NCBI GenBank assembly: GCA_002298335.1
Contig: DBNK01000004.1
Coordinates: forward strand, 77,799-141,798
Direction of reading: 5' to 3'
DNA from: Thalassolituus sp. UBA674
GTDB lineage: Bacteria > Pseudomonadota > Gammaproteobacteria > Pseudomonadales > Oceanobacteraceae
Length of the DNA stretch: 64,000 nucleotides
The translations under genes were made by a program, and so were the position numbers. Of the stretch, positions 1 through 8,790 are shown in pieces. The notes under the pieces were generated by a model. It was not told where the DNA came from, made no database searches, and saw only the letters and a program-made list of their open reading frames with translations. How positions within the stretch are numbered: position 1 is the first letter of the stretch; every line of letters starts with the position of its first letter.

Positions 1-205
1 TTATTTCGTCACCCTGTTCTCCGCAGCCTGACTCAGCTGAGTCTGACTGACAGGTCAGAGGACGGCGTTTCCGCGGGGCGCTTTATACCACTTTCAGCCC
101 GGCAATGCCAGCCGGATTCCGCTCAGCTCAGTGACATTCTGCCCCACCGGACTGCCACCTGTGCCGATACATCCGGAAATATCTGCCGGAAGCCGATCCT
201 GCTGG

Positions 206-234
206 TTCAACCCCACGTGTACAAACTGTACAAT
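206..234 (+). promoter_or_regulatory. Candidate sigma-70 promoter of map
   Basis: A -10 box TACAAT (229-234) lies 17 bp downstream of a weak -35 TTCAAC (206-211). The -10 overlaps TGTACAAACTGTACA (218-232), two TGTACA palindromes three bases apart, which could also be an operator. The predicted start near 241 leaves a 31-base leader. Bases 1-271 hold no other gene that I can support. Confidence 0.35.
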
Positions 235-271
235 ACGGGCCTTATTGCACTGCAGGCCTTCTTTATTTCCA

Positions 272-1051
272 ATGAGCGTCATCATTAATACAGCCGAAGA
301 TATCGAGAAAATGCGCGTTGCCGGCCGGCTGGCCGCCGAGGTGCTTGAGATGATCGGCGAGCACGTCCGTCCCGGCGTATCCACCGGCGAACTGGACCGT
401 ATCTGTCACGACTATATTGTCAATGTGCAGCAGGCCATTCCGGCTCCGCTGAACTACCACGGCTTCCCCAAGTCCATCTGTACCTCAATCAATCAGGTGA
501 TCTGTCACGGCATCCCCAGTGATGACAAGCTGCTGAAGAAGGGCGATATCGTCAACATCGATATCACCGTCATCAAGGATGGTTACCACGGCGATACCAG
601 CAAGATGTTCATGGTCGGCGAGGTTCTGCCCGCCGTCGACCGTCTGGTCAAGATCACTCAGGAATGCCTGTATCTGGCTATTGATATGGTCAAGCCGGGT
701 ACTCAGCTGGGGGATATCGGCCACGCGATCCAGCAGCATGCTGAATCCAATCACTACTCTGTTGTGCGTGAATACTGCGGCCACGGTATTGGCAAGACCT
801 TCCATGCCGACCCTCAGGTGCTGCACTACGGCAAGCCGGGTACCGGCATGGCACTGCAGGAAGGCATGACTTTCACCATTGAGCCTATGATCAACCTGGG
901 TGTGCGCCAGAACAAACTGATGAAAGACGGCTGGACGGTGGTCACCAAAGACCGTAAGCCGTCTGCCCAGTGGGAACACACACTGCTGGTCACTGCGACC
1001 GGCGTGGATGTACTGACCCGGCGTAAAGAGGAAGAGCAGTTCTGGAACTGA
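272..1051 (+). CDS. map: Methionine aminopeptidase type I
   Basis: Cytosolic metalloenzyme that removes the initiator methionine from new proteins. The 260-residue product has the usual type I length. All six expected ligand or catalytic positions fall at E. coli numbering: His79, Asp97, Asp108, His171, Glu204 and Glu235. I start at ATG 272, which gives the canonical N-terminus MSVIINTAEDIEKM; the reading frame is open back to 131, but that extension resembles nothing in the family. No good Shine-Dalgarno precedes the start. glnD follows 17 bp downstream, so the two genes are probably co-transcribed, an order common in gammaproteobacteria. Confidence 0.97.
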   Translation: MSVIINTAEDIEKMRVAGRLAAEVLEMIGEHVRPGVSTGELDRICHDYIVNVQQAIPAPLNYHGFPKSICTSINQVICHGIPSDDKLLKKGDIVNIDITVIKDGYHGDTSKMFMVGEVLPAVDRLVKITQECLYLAIDMVKPGTQLGDIGHAIQQHAESNHYSVVREYCGHGIGKTFHADPQVLHYGKPGTGMALQEGMTFTIEPMINLGVRQNKLMKDGWTVVTKDRKPSAQWEHTLLVTATGVDVLTRRKEEEQFWN

Positions 1052-1068
1052 GAGCTGCGTTACCGGCC

Positions 1069-3744
1069 ATGGAATTACCCGACCTGAACGAACAGGCGTT
1101 CCGGGAGGAGCTGCTCAGCAATCCCGCAACGATCCGCGTCGTCCGCAGCCATATTGAACGCATCCATAACGCCCTGCGTGCGCAGTTTATGGCGACGCTG
1201 GATGCCGACACTCTGGTGCCACTGCGCTCTGAACTGATGGACCGGATTCTGCGTTCGTTGTGGGTAACCCGTGGGTTGCCGGAAGACGGACTCGCATTAA
1301 TTGCCGTCGGTGGTTATGGCCGTGGCGAATTGCAGCCTTTTTCCGATATTGATGTACTGATCCTCGCCCGCGAAGAAAGATTCATCAATGAATACAGTGA
1401 AGATCTGCAGAGCTTCATCACCCTGCTGTGGGATCTGAAGCTGGAAGTCGGCCACAGTGTCCGCACGCTGAGCGAGTGCGTGGCTGAGGCTGCCGGTGAC
1501 CTGACCATCATTACCAACCTGCTGGAAGCCCGGACTCTGGCTGGGGATCAGAGTCTCTATCCGGAGTTGTCAGATAAGATCAGTACCCGGAAAATCTGGC
1601 CGTCGGAAGCCTTTTTCAACGCTAAGTGGCAGGAACTCACCGAGCGCCACGACAAGCACAACAGCGCTGACTATAACCTCGAGCCGAACGTCAAAAACTC
1701 TCCGGGGGCGTTGAGGGATATCCAAACGGTTTCCTGGGTTGCCTGTCGCCATTTCGGTCAGGGTACGTTAGGAAACCTGTCGCAGACTGGCATTATCACC
1801 CCGTCGGAATACCAACAGTTGAGCGATGCTCACAGCTTCCTCTGGCGTGTGCGCTCGGCGTTACACTACCTGTCCGGCCGTGAAGAAGACCGCCTGCTGT
1901 TTGACCTGCAGAAGCAGGTCGCCAGTCTGCTGGGCTACAAAGATGACGACCGTCGCAGTGCCGTTGAGAACTTTATGTATGAGTTCTACCGTCATCAGCT
2001 GACGGTCACCGAATTGTGCGAACTCATCCTGCAGCACATTCACGAAATGCATTTGTCTTTCGGACCGGTGGTGACCGAAGAAGTGAATGAGCACTTCATC
2101 TTCAGCAACGGCTATCTGCAGCTGACCACCACGGACCTGTTCAGCCGTGAGCCGGTCTGGCTGCTGAAATCCTTCCTGCTGATGGCGCAGCACCCGGAAG
2201 CTTCCGGGATGCACTCCTCGACCATCCGCGCCATCCGTGATCATCGTCATCTGATTGATGACCACTACCGCCAGCAGCGTGAGAACAACGATACCTTCAT
2301 GGCGCTGATGCGCAGCCGCACCCGGGTCGTGACCGAACTGCACCGCATGATGCGCTATGGCATCCTGGGTGCGTACATCCCGGAATTCGGTGCCATTATC
2401 GGCATGATGGAGCATGACCTGCTGCACAAGTACACCGTAGATGACCACAGCATGCGGATGATCCGTCTGATGCGTCAGTTCCGCTATGGCAATGTGCGCA
2501 AGCGCTTCCCCATTGCCTCGCGCCTTATCCATACAGTCCGCAAGAAAGAGATCCTCTATCTCGCGGCCCTGTTGCACGATACCGGCAAAAGCATGGAAGG
2601 GGATCACACCCTGAACAGTGGTGAAATTGCCCTGCGTTTCTGCCGTCAGCACCGTCTGTCAGATGCCGATGCCGCCATGGTCAGCTGGCTATGCAGCAAC
2701 CATCTGCTGATGTCCGATGCCTGCCAGCGGCTGCAGTTTTCCAACCCGGATGATGTCGTACAGTTTGCCCGCGCCGTCGGTGATCAGCAGCATCTGGATA
2801 TGCTGTTTATGGTCTCCGCCGCGGATACCCATTCGACCAACCCTGAACTCTGGACGCCGTGGCGCGCCGAACAGATGCGCGAACTGTACGAAAGTACCCG
2901 CGACATGCTCAAACGCGGCCTGGATAACCGCCAGAGCAAAGAAGAAGTAATCGCTGAGATTCAACGCAATGCCCTGCTGCAACTGAATAATTACGGCATT
3001 CCGGAAGCCCGGGTGCGGGAAATCTGGGGCAGTCCGGGGGAAGACTATTTTCTGCGAGAAGGCGTGGATAATCTGGTCTGGCACATTCTCGAAATTGATG
3101 CCCACGGTGATGTTGACCGGCCACTGATCTCCATCCGTCAGACCTCGGAGCACAATCAGGAAGGCGCAACCCAGATCTTTATCTTCGCTCCGGATCATCC
3201 CAATCAGTTTGCGGTGATCACCGCCACACTGGACGCGCTGAACCTGAACATTCAGGACGCCCGCATCATGACCTCTGAGCAGGAACGTAATGCGGTGGAT
3301 ACCTTTATTGTGCTGGATGAAAACAACGAAGCCATCACCGATCCGGATCAGATACGTCACATCCGTATCACCCTGTCAGAAGCACTGGCCGATCCGGAAA
3401 ACTACCCGACTCTGATCCAGCGCCGGACACCGCGGGCCTACAAGCAATTTATGGTGCCCACGGAAGTGACGCTGAGTAACGATGCCGATGGCCTGTGTAC
3501 CATTATGGAAGTGACCGCCGCCGACCGCCCGGGTCTGCTGGCACGGGTCGGGGAGATTCTCTCCGGCTTCGGCACCCAGATCCTCAACGCCCGCATCCTC
3601 ACCGAGGGAGAGCGTGTCTACGATATTTTCTCCATCACCGATGAACAGGGTGCGCCCTACTCTGACCCGGCACTGTGCGAAGAGATACGTCTGGCCATCA
3701 TCAAAGGACTGGATCATCAGGTGGAAAAGCAGACCAACGTCTGA
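1069..3744 (+). CDS. glnD: Bifunctional PII uridylyltransferase/uridylyl-removing enzyme
   Basis: Nitrogen sensor that adds UMP to PII proteins when glutamine is low and removes it when glutamine is high. The 891 residues show the full family layout: a nucleotidyltransferase domain with GGYGRGELQPFSDIDVLIL (81-99, metal Asp93 and Asp95); a central HD hydrolase domain with LLHDTGK near residue 503; and two C-terminal ACT domains, starting near residues 700 and 811, that bind glutamine. Length and domain order match E. coli GlnD. It lies 17 bp behind map. A 7-bp stem-loop (3762-3782) follows the stop but has no T-run, so it is not a convincing terminator. Confidence 0.97.
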   Translation: MELPDLNEQAFREELLSNPATIRVVRSHIERIHNALRAQFMATLDADTLVPLRSELMDRILRSLWVTRGLPEDGLALIAVGGYGRGELQPFSDIDVLILAREERFINEYSEDLQSFITLLWDLKLEVGHSVRTLSECVAEAAGDLTIITNLLEARTLAGDQSLYPELSDKISTRKIWPSEAFFNAKWQELTERHDKHNSADYNLEPNVKNSPGALRDIQTVSWVACRHFGQGTLGNLSQTGIITPSEYQQLSDAHSFLWRVRSALHYLSGREEDRLLFDLQKQVASLLGYKDDDRRSAVENFMYEFYRHQLTVTELCELILQHIHEMHLSFGPVVTEEVNEHFIFSNGYLQLTTTDLFSREPVWLLKSFLLMAQHPEASGMHSSTIRAIRDHRHLIDDHYRQQRENNDTFMALMRSRTRVVTELHRMMRYGILGAYIPEFGAIIGMMEHDLLHKYTVDDHSMRMIRLMRQFRYGNVRKRFPIASRLIHTVRKKEILYLAALLHDTGKSMEGDHTLNSGEIALRFCRQHRLSDADAAMVSWLCSNHLLMSDACQRLQFSNPDDVVQFARAVGDQQHLDMLFMVSAADTHSTNPELWTPWRAEQMRELYESTRDMLKRGLDNRQSKEEVIAEIQRNALLQLNNYGIPEARVREIWGSPGEDYFLREGVDNLVWHILEIDAHGDVDRPLISIRQTSEHNQEGATQIFIFAPDHPNQFAVITATLDALNLNIQDARIMTSEQERNAVDTFIVLDENNEAITDPDQIRHIRITLSEALADPENYPTLIQRRTPRAYKQFMVPTEVTLSNDADGLCTIMEVTAADRPGLLARVGEILSGFGTQILNARILTEGERVYDIFSITDEQGAPYSDPALCEEIRLAIIKGLDHQVEKQTNV

Positions 3745-3889
3745 CGCTCCGCTCTGCTGAAGTCACTGGAATTGGCAGTGACACTGGTATTGGTACAGAC
3801 AAACCCAAAACTCTGTTCCGTCCGCGCAAACCGCCTGCGTCCTGATATTCTGTCCTGACTCACTGACAGGCCTCGGCCGGAGAGATCCC

Positions 3890-4735
3890 ATGACTGAAAA
3901 AACCTTACAGACCCTGCTGCCATCTCACCCGACCTCAGACGGCGACGGCGTAAAAATCCGTCGTGTGGGACTGTTTGACCAGCCCGCTGCCGACCCGTTC
4001 CTGATGCTGGACGAGCTGGTTTCTGATGATGAAGCCGACTACATCGGAGGCTTTCCCCCACATCCGCATCGTGGCATGGAAACCCTTACCTACCTGATCA
4101 AGGGCGCCCTCAAGCACCGTGACCATCTCGGTAACAAAGGTGAAATCCGCAGTGGCGGAGCGCAGTGGATGTCGGCCGGTAAAGGCATCATCCACAGCGA
4201 AATGCCAGAGCTGGATATGGGGGGCCTGCACGGCTTTCAGCTGTGGATCAACCTGCCGGCCAGCGAAAAAATGCTGCCACCGAAATACCGCGACGTACCT
4301 GCGCCTCAGATTCCCATTCTGGAACTGGAGCAGAAACGTGGCCAGGTCGCTGCGATTGCCGGTCGCTGGATCATCGATGGCCAGGGGATCAATGGCCCGC
4401 TGGATGATCTTGCCGCCCACGCCGGTTATCTGGATATCAGCCTGAATGCCGGGGCGTCATTAACCCTGCCCGTCCCGGAAGGACAGCGTTGTCTGGTGTA
4501 TGTGTTTCAGGGGCAGCTGGAGCAGCGTCCACTGGCGCCTGCGCAAACCCTGTTTGTGTTCAGTACAGACGGAGACAGCGTAACGCTGAAAGCACAGACA
4601 GACAGCCGCATGCTGATGCTGACCGGCACACCGATTAAAGAACCAGTGGTGCATTACGGGCCGTTTGTGATGAATACCCATGAGGAAATTGAGCAGGCGA
4701 TCAGGGATTATCAGAGTGGGAGTTTTGGGAAGTAG
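3890..4735 (+). CDS. Pirin family protein
   Basis: Bicupin of the pirin family; some bacterial members act as quercetin 2,3-dioxygenases, but the natural substrate is usually unknown. The 281 residues carry an N-terminal pirin cupin with PPHPHRGMETLTYLI (57-70) and IIHSE (100-104); His58, His60, His102 and Glu104 match the metal ligands of characterised pirins. The C-terminal cupin covers roughly residues 165-281. The ATG is preceded by CGGAGAG at good spacing. The gene stands alone, with a likely intrinsic terminator downstream (4783-4818). A second, shorter pirin-like gene lies at 30543-31199. The family is certain, the reaction is not. Confidence 0.9.
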   Translation: MTEKTLQTLLPSHPTSDGDGVKIRRVGLFDQPAADPFLMLDELVSDDEADYIGGFPPHPHRGMETLTYLIKGALKHRDHLGNKGEIRSGGAQWMSAGKGIIHSEMPELDMGGLHGFQLWINLPASEKMLPPKYRDVPAPQIPILELEQKRGQVAAIAGRWIIDGQGINGPLDDLAAHAGYLDISLNAGASLTLPVPEGQRCLVYVFQGQLEQRPLAPAQTLFVFSTDGDSVTLKAQTDSRMLMLTGTPIKEPVVHYGPFVMNTHEEIEQAIRDYQSGSFGK

Positions 4736-5052
4736 TTGTTGAATTAATATTGAAGGGTTTCTCTCTCCGGAGGATCTTATCTGGATGGCCAGCCCCGCTC
4801 TGGCCCTCCTGCTTTTTTCGTCGACGGCTCGCTAATCCTTCCACCCTGCAAGCTCTTTCAGTTCACGTCACGATTCGGCGTCCTGCCTCAGCGTGACTTG
4901 CTCAACATCCTGTTTCGCAGAACTGACCGCTTTGGGGTTTCAGGGCTCGCAGCAGACGAAAAGAAATTCAGGCGCAATACCGCATCTTAAAAGCACGTAT
5001 CGGAAATTCAAAATCTCAGACATAAAATCCCGGGGAAGAGTGAAAATCACCA
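4736..5052. other. Gene-free spacer with degenerate dispersed repeat
   Basis: This 317-bp stretch between the convergent pirin and helicase genes holds a terminator-like hairpin at its start. About 4770-4915 resembles the intergenic repeat at 17.3-17.8 kb, sharing phrases such as CTGGCCCTCC-TGCTT and TCGGCGTCCTGCCTC in the same order. A short open frame (4893-5126) is not supported by codon pattern or a ribosome site. Confidence 0.5.
4783..4818 (+). terminator. Probable intrinsic terminator after the pirin gene
   Basis: GGCCAG (4787-4792) pairs with CTGGCC (4800-4805) around a 7-base loop. The stem extends by three outer pairs after one mismatch and is followed by six T residues ending at 4818. 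It coincides with the start of the degenerate repeat. Confidence 0.5.
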
Positions 5053-6396
5053 TCATTCCTTCTTCTTGCGGATGGGTGCAAACCCGTCGTTATCCATCAG
5101 GTTACCCGCGGTTTTCGGACGGCTAGGACGCGGCCCGGCTTTTTTCTTATCCGATACCACTTTTTTACCCGCTGGTTTTTTCCCGGTGCCTTTTTTGGCT
5201 GAAGGTTTGGATTTTTTCGGACCCGCCGCTTTGCCGGACGCCTTTACTTTTTTCGGCCCGGTGAATTTAGCCTTAAGCTCTTTGATGGTGCGCGGCTCCA
5301 TCAGCTGTTGCAGATAGCGCTCGAGTGAAGCCTTCAGGTTCCATTCATTCGGTGCAATCAGGCTGATCGCAAGTCCTGTGTTTCCGGCCCGGCCGGTACG
5401 GCCGATGCGGTGTACGTACTCGTCGCCTTTACGCGCCAGGTCGTAGTTGATCACCAGGTCCATACCTTCAACATCAAGGCCGCGGGCGGCTACGTCTGTC
5501 GCCACCAGCACCCGGCGGCGACCTTCGCGCAGATTCTGCATGACGTAATTACGCTCGTCCTGCGTCATCTCCCCATGCAGGGCAGCGATGTCTGAACGGT
5601 GACCGATCAGAAAGCTGAACAGGCGATCGACTTCGGTGCGCTTGTTCACAAAGATAATGGCTTTATCAAAGGTTTCGTTGGCCAGCAGCCAGGTCAGCAG
5701 ACGGTCTTTATGGGCGTTGTCATCGGCGAGAATACGTTGCTGGCGGATCAGGTCATGCTGATCCTGAATGCTGTGAGTCGTGATTTCCTGCGGTTCTTTC
5801 AACCAGCTGCGGGCCATACGCCCGACGCCTTCATGGCGCAGGGTCGCTGACAGCATCAGCGTCTGACGGCTTGTTGGTGTTGCGCCGACAATGGCAGACA
5901 TGTCTTCGGCAAAGCCCATGTCGAGCATGCGGTCAGCTTCATCAAGGATCAGAAACTCCACATCCTTCAGTTCTACTGTCTTACGCTTGAGGTGATCCAC
6001 CAGACGACCCGGGGTGGCAATAATGATTTCCGGGTTTTTACGCAGCATAGACGCCTGATAGCGGAACTCTTCACCGCCGGTGAGGGTCCCCGCATTAAGA
6101 GAATTCAGGTCCGTCAGCCGTTTACACTCTTTCAGCACCTGCCGCGCCAGTTCCCGCGTGGGGGTCAGAATCAGGGCACGGGTGGCCGTACCCGGGGCTT
6201 CTTTATCCAGCAGACGTTGCATGATGGGCAGGAGGTAAGCCAGCGTCTTACCACTGCCGGTTTCAGCGCAGACCTGCAGGTCGTGTCCCTGCATAGCCGC
6301 AGGAATTACCTGCTGCTGTACCTCGGTGGCCTCAGTAATGGCCTGTTGCGTCAGACCTTCAGCAAGTCTGGGATGAAGTTCTGTACCAGCAAACAC
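5053..6396 (-). CDS. DEAD-box RNA helicase (SrmB/RhlE-like)
   Basis: ATP-dependent RNA helicase of ribosome assembly or RNA turnover. In 447 residues the motifs come in order: Q-motif near residue 28, Walker A AETGSGKT (44-51), DEAD (152-155), SAT (183-185) and HRIGRTGRAG (329-338). A strongly basic, Lys/Pro/Gly-rich tail from about residue 385, ending RKKKE, probably adds non-specific RNA binding. The core resembles SrmB most, but the subfamily cannot be fixed by eye. Translation starts at GTG 6396 behind GAGAGA; the upstream ATG is out of frame. The gene is divergent from the M48 protease across 124 bp that must hold both promoters. Confidence 0.93.
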   Translation of the reverse strand: MFAGTELHPRLAEGLTQQAITEATEVQQQVIPAAMQGHDLQVCAETGSGKTLAYLLPIMQRLLDKEAPGTATRALILTPTRELARQVLKECKRLTDLNSLNAGTLTGGEEFRYQASMLRKNPEIIIATPGRLVDHLKRKTVELKDVEFLILDEADRMLDMGFAEDMSAIVGATPTSRQTLMLSATLRHEGVGRMARSWLKEPQEITTHSIQDQHDLIRQQRILADDNAHKDRLLTWLLANETFDKAIIFVNKRTEVDRLFSFLIGHRSDIAALHGEMTQDERNYVMQNLREGRRRVLVATDVAARGLDVEGMDLVINYDLARKGDEYVHRIGRTGRAGNTGLAISLIAPNEWNLKASLERYLQQLMEPRTIKELKAKFTGPKKVKASGKAAGPKKSKPSAKKGTGKKPAGKKVVSDKKKAGPRPSRPKTAGNLMDNDGFAPIRKKKE

Positions 6397-6520
6397 AATT
6401 GGTTTCTCTCATAAGAAAAGTGGCATTATAACAAACTCCTGAGCGACGCAGGCGCAGACCCGTCATTCAGAACAACCCTTTCGTTTTTTAGTTTTCAGCA
6501 GCTACAGGGACCAGATTCGT

Positions 6521-7351
6521 ATGAAAAAACTGATCGGACTGACCTTACTCAGTGCCGCCATCGCCGGATGTGCCACCTCTCCGACCGGACGCAACCAGTT
6601 TATGCTGGTGTCGCCTCAGTCGGCCATTGTGGAATCAGAGAAAGCCTATGCCAGCACCATGGTCGAGCTGGACAAGGAAAGCAAGCTCATTACTGATCCG
6701 GCCTGGGTCAAACGTATCTCCACCATTACCGGCCGCCTGGTCACGGAAGCGGTGAAAATGGAGCCTTCCACCAAAAGCTGGAAGTGGAGTGTTGGTATTA
6801 TTGACGACCCTCAGACCCTCAACGCCTGGTGCATGGCGGGAGGGCGTATGGCCATTTACAGCGGTATCGTCACTCAGCTGAAACTGACGGATGATGAAAT
6901 CGCTCAGATCATGGGGCACGAAATCTCTCATGCTCTGGCCAATCACACCGCCGAACGTATGTCCCGCGCAGTGGCTATGAACGCCGGCCTTATGGCGACT
7001 GCTGTCATCACAGACAATAACGGCCTCGCTATGACCGGTACTGCCATGGCGGCCAAACTGGCGCTGGAACTGCCCAACAGCCGCACCGCAGAAAGTGAAG
7101 CCGACCGGATCGGCATTGAACTGGCCACCCGCGCCGGATACAAACCGGAAGCAGCAGTCTCCCTCTGGAATAAGATGAAACAGGCCGGAGGCAGCGGTGG
7201 ACCGCAATTTCTCAGTACGCACCCCTCTCCGGACAACCGCGCAACGACACTGGGTAAACTCGGTGAAGACATGATGAAGCTGAATCCGACACTGAAAAAG
7301 GCACCAGTGACACCGGTTGAGATTATCACCAACGCCGACCAGCTGATGTAA
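6521..7351 (+). CDS. M48 family metalloprotease, lipoprotein
   Basis: Zinc endopeptidase probably anchored in the periplasm by lipidation and working in envelope protein quality control, like the E. coli relatives LoiP and YcaL. A lipoprotein signal peptide ends in IAGC, with Cys17 as the lipidated residue. The active site is HEISH (133-137) with the downstream third ligand in ESEAD (191-195). The 276-residue length suits the single-domain M48 group; there is no TPR extension. A strong bidirectional terminator follows (7372-7401). The substrate is unknown. Confidence 0.92.
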   Translation: MKKLIGLTLLSAAIAGCATSPTGRNQFMLVSPQSAIVESEKAYASTMVELDKESKLITDPAWVKRISTITGRLVTEAVKMEPSTKSWKWSVGIIDDPQTLNAWCMAGGRMAIYSGIVTQLKLTDDEIAQIMGHEISHALANHTAERMSRAVAMNAGLMATAVITDNNGLAMTGTAMAAKLALELPNSRTAESEADRIGIELATRAGYKPEAAVSLWNKMKQAGGSGGPQFLSTHPSPDNRATTLGKLGEDMMKLNPTLKKAPVTPVEIITNADQLM

Positions 7352-7371
7352 TACGGATAAATTCCGGACAT

Positions 7372-7401
7372 AAAAAAAGCAGCCATCGGGCTGCTTTTTT
7401 T
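7372..7401. terminator. Bidirectional intrinsic terminator
   Basis: AGCAGCC pairs with GGCTGCT around a 4-base loop, flanked by an A-run on one side and a T-run on the other. It serves both convergent genes, the M48 protease and the sulfotransferase. Confidence 0.9.
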
Positions 7402-7417
7402 ATGATTGAAATGAAAC

Positions 7418-8584
7418 TCAGACGGTTTCGATTTCGTAACGGGAGAACACAGACGCGTAATTCTCAGTGATCTCTTCAACAGTCAGACCGTGAGTCGATA
7501 CATCGTAATGATGCTTACTGGTGTACTTGCTGGCTTTCTCTTCCTCTTCTTCCAGAGTCTGATGGAATTTATCCGTCATCTCATAGTTCAGAGTTGCATA
7601 GATTTTCTCGGCAGTTGCTTTCGGCTGAGCCACCAGATCAGAGTACTTAACAATAATACGGTGCTCTTCAGGGTATTTCTCAACGGTATCACCCGCATAC
7701 TGATACCAGTAAATAGTCGAGAGACGCGCCAGCTCTTTCAGGTGAGCGTTATCCATCGGACCGTTGGCAATGTTGTACATGTTGGCATACAGGTTCATCA
7801 CGGAAGGTACACATTCGTACGGAGTACGCACCAGATACACCATTTCGGCATCCGGGAATTCATCAAAAATAGATGCAATTTTGCCGCAGTCTGCCGGATT
7901 TTTGGTCATGTAGATTTTGTCAGGACCAAACACATACATGTGCTTTTTGATCAACAGATGACGGAAGCCCATAATTTTCTGACGCATTTCCGGTGACAGC
8001 TTTTCATCGAAATACACGTAGTTTTCAATCAGACGGTAATCCGGGAAGAAAAAATACAGGTAGCAGCTGGTGAATGAAGTCAGGAAAAGCACTTCGTCTT
8101 CTTCGGTTTCAAACAGACCCACTTTGTGGATTTTGTTGAAGTCTGAAGCGACGGATTTTTCCAGGAATACGTAACCTTTATACAGAGGCGCACCGATCAG
8201 GGCATCCAGCTTACCGAAACCACGCCAGAAGAGTTTCTGCGTAATGGTCGGAGCAAAAATCATTTCCCAGGATTTAATCGCAGTAAACTGCTCATCCTTG
8301 GACAGCATACGGTGCAGGAAGGTAGTACCGGAGCGTGGTACACCAACAATGAACAGCGGCTTTTTCACCTCAATGTCTTTGTAACCACGGAAGAAGATTT
8401 CATCAACAATGGTGCACAGAACGTTTACTGCCTGCAGCAGCAGATAGAAAGGCACGAAGAGGATGAGAAACAGAAAACGGCGGAAGCCGAGCTTTGCGTT
8501 GATCTTGCTGCGGTCAAAGAAAGACCGGTAGAGGGCCGAGAAAAAGAACTTTATATCGAAGTAATATGGAAAAAGACCATTCAC
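7418..8584 (-). CDS. PAPS-dependent sulfotransferase family protein
   Basis: Member of the sulfotransferase fold that moves a sulfuryl group from PAPS to an acceptor. The 388-residue product has a hydrophobic segment at about 38-60, which may anchor it to the membrane. It then has the 5'-phosphosulfate loop GVPRSGTTFLHR (81-92) and a later 3'-phosphate-binding segment containing LVRTPYECVPSVMNLY. The acceptor cannot be read from sequence; carbohydrate or lipid is typical. Its DNA looks more AT-rich than the neighbouring genes, which hints at transfer. It stands alone, convergent with the M48 gene. PAPS could come from cysC at 24.8 kb in this window. Confidence 0.85.
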   Translation of the reverse strand: MNGLFPYYFDIKFFFSALYRSFFDRSKINAKLGFRRFLFLILFVPFYLLLQAVNVLCTIVDEIFFRGYKDIEVKKPLFIVGVPRSGTTFLHRMLSKDEQFTAIKSWEMIFAPTITQKLFWRGFGKLDALIGAPLYKGYVFLEKSVASDFNKIHKVGLFETEEDEVLFLTSFTSCYLYFFFPDYRLIENYVYFDEKLSPEMRQKIMGFRHLLIKKHMYVFGPDKIYMTKNPADCGKIASIFDEFPDAEMVYLVRTPYECVPSVMNLYANMYNIANGPMDNAHLKELARLSTIYWYQYAGDTVEKYPEEHRIIVKYSDLVAQPKATAEKIYATLNYEMTDKFHQTLEEEEEKASKYTSKHHYDVSTHGLTVEEITENYASVFSRYEIETV

Positions 8585-8703
8585 TGTTAAATCTCCGGGG
8601 AAATTGAAAAATCTGAGCTGCGACCATTTTAGGTTTGGGGGGTTACCAAGACAAGACAGCTTTCATGGTCTGCTGGGTCGAAGCGTGCCATTAGGAAGTA
8701 CAG

Positions 8704-8740
8704 TCAGGACAAAGTAACACACTGGCGCACTTTGTCCTGA
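8704..8740. promoter_or_regulatory. 12-bp perfect inverted repeat between amidase and sulfotransferase
   Basis: TCAGGACAAAGT (8704-8715) and ACTTTGTCCTGA (8729-8740) are perfect reverse complements around 13 bases. There is no adjacent T-run in either direction, so it is not a standard terminator. It lies about 120 bp upstream of the sulfotransferase start and about 50 bp beyond the amidase stop. It could be an operator or an RNA processing/stability hairpin. Confidence 0.45.
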
Positions 8741-8790
8741 TTGCTTTGCGGTTTTTCTGCTACGCCCTTTGATGCAACGGGAACAGCCCA

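Noticed and set aside
131..271. 47-codon N-terminal extension of map
   Set aside because: Not found in the family; all ligands match E. coli numbering from ATG 272.
1861..2652. 263-codon open frame antisense to glnD
   Set aside because: It mirrors a fully conserved gene; no ribosome site or recognisable motif.
3762..3782. Terminator after glnD
   Set aside because: A 7-bp stem without a T-run.
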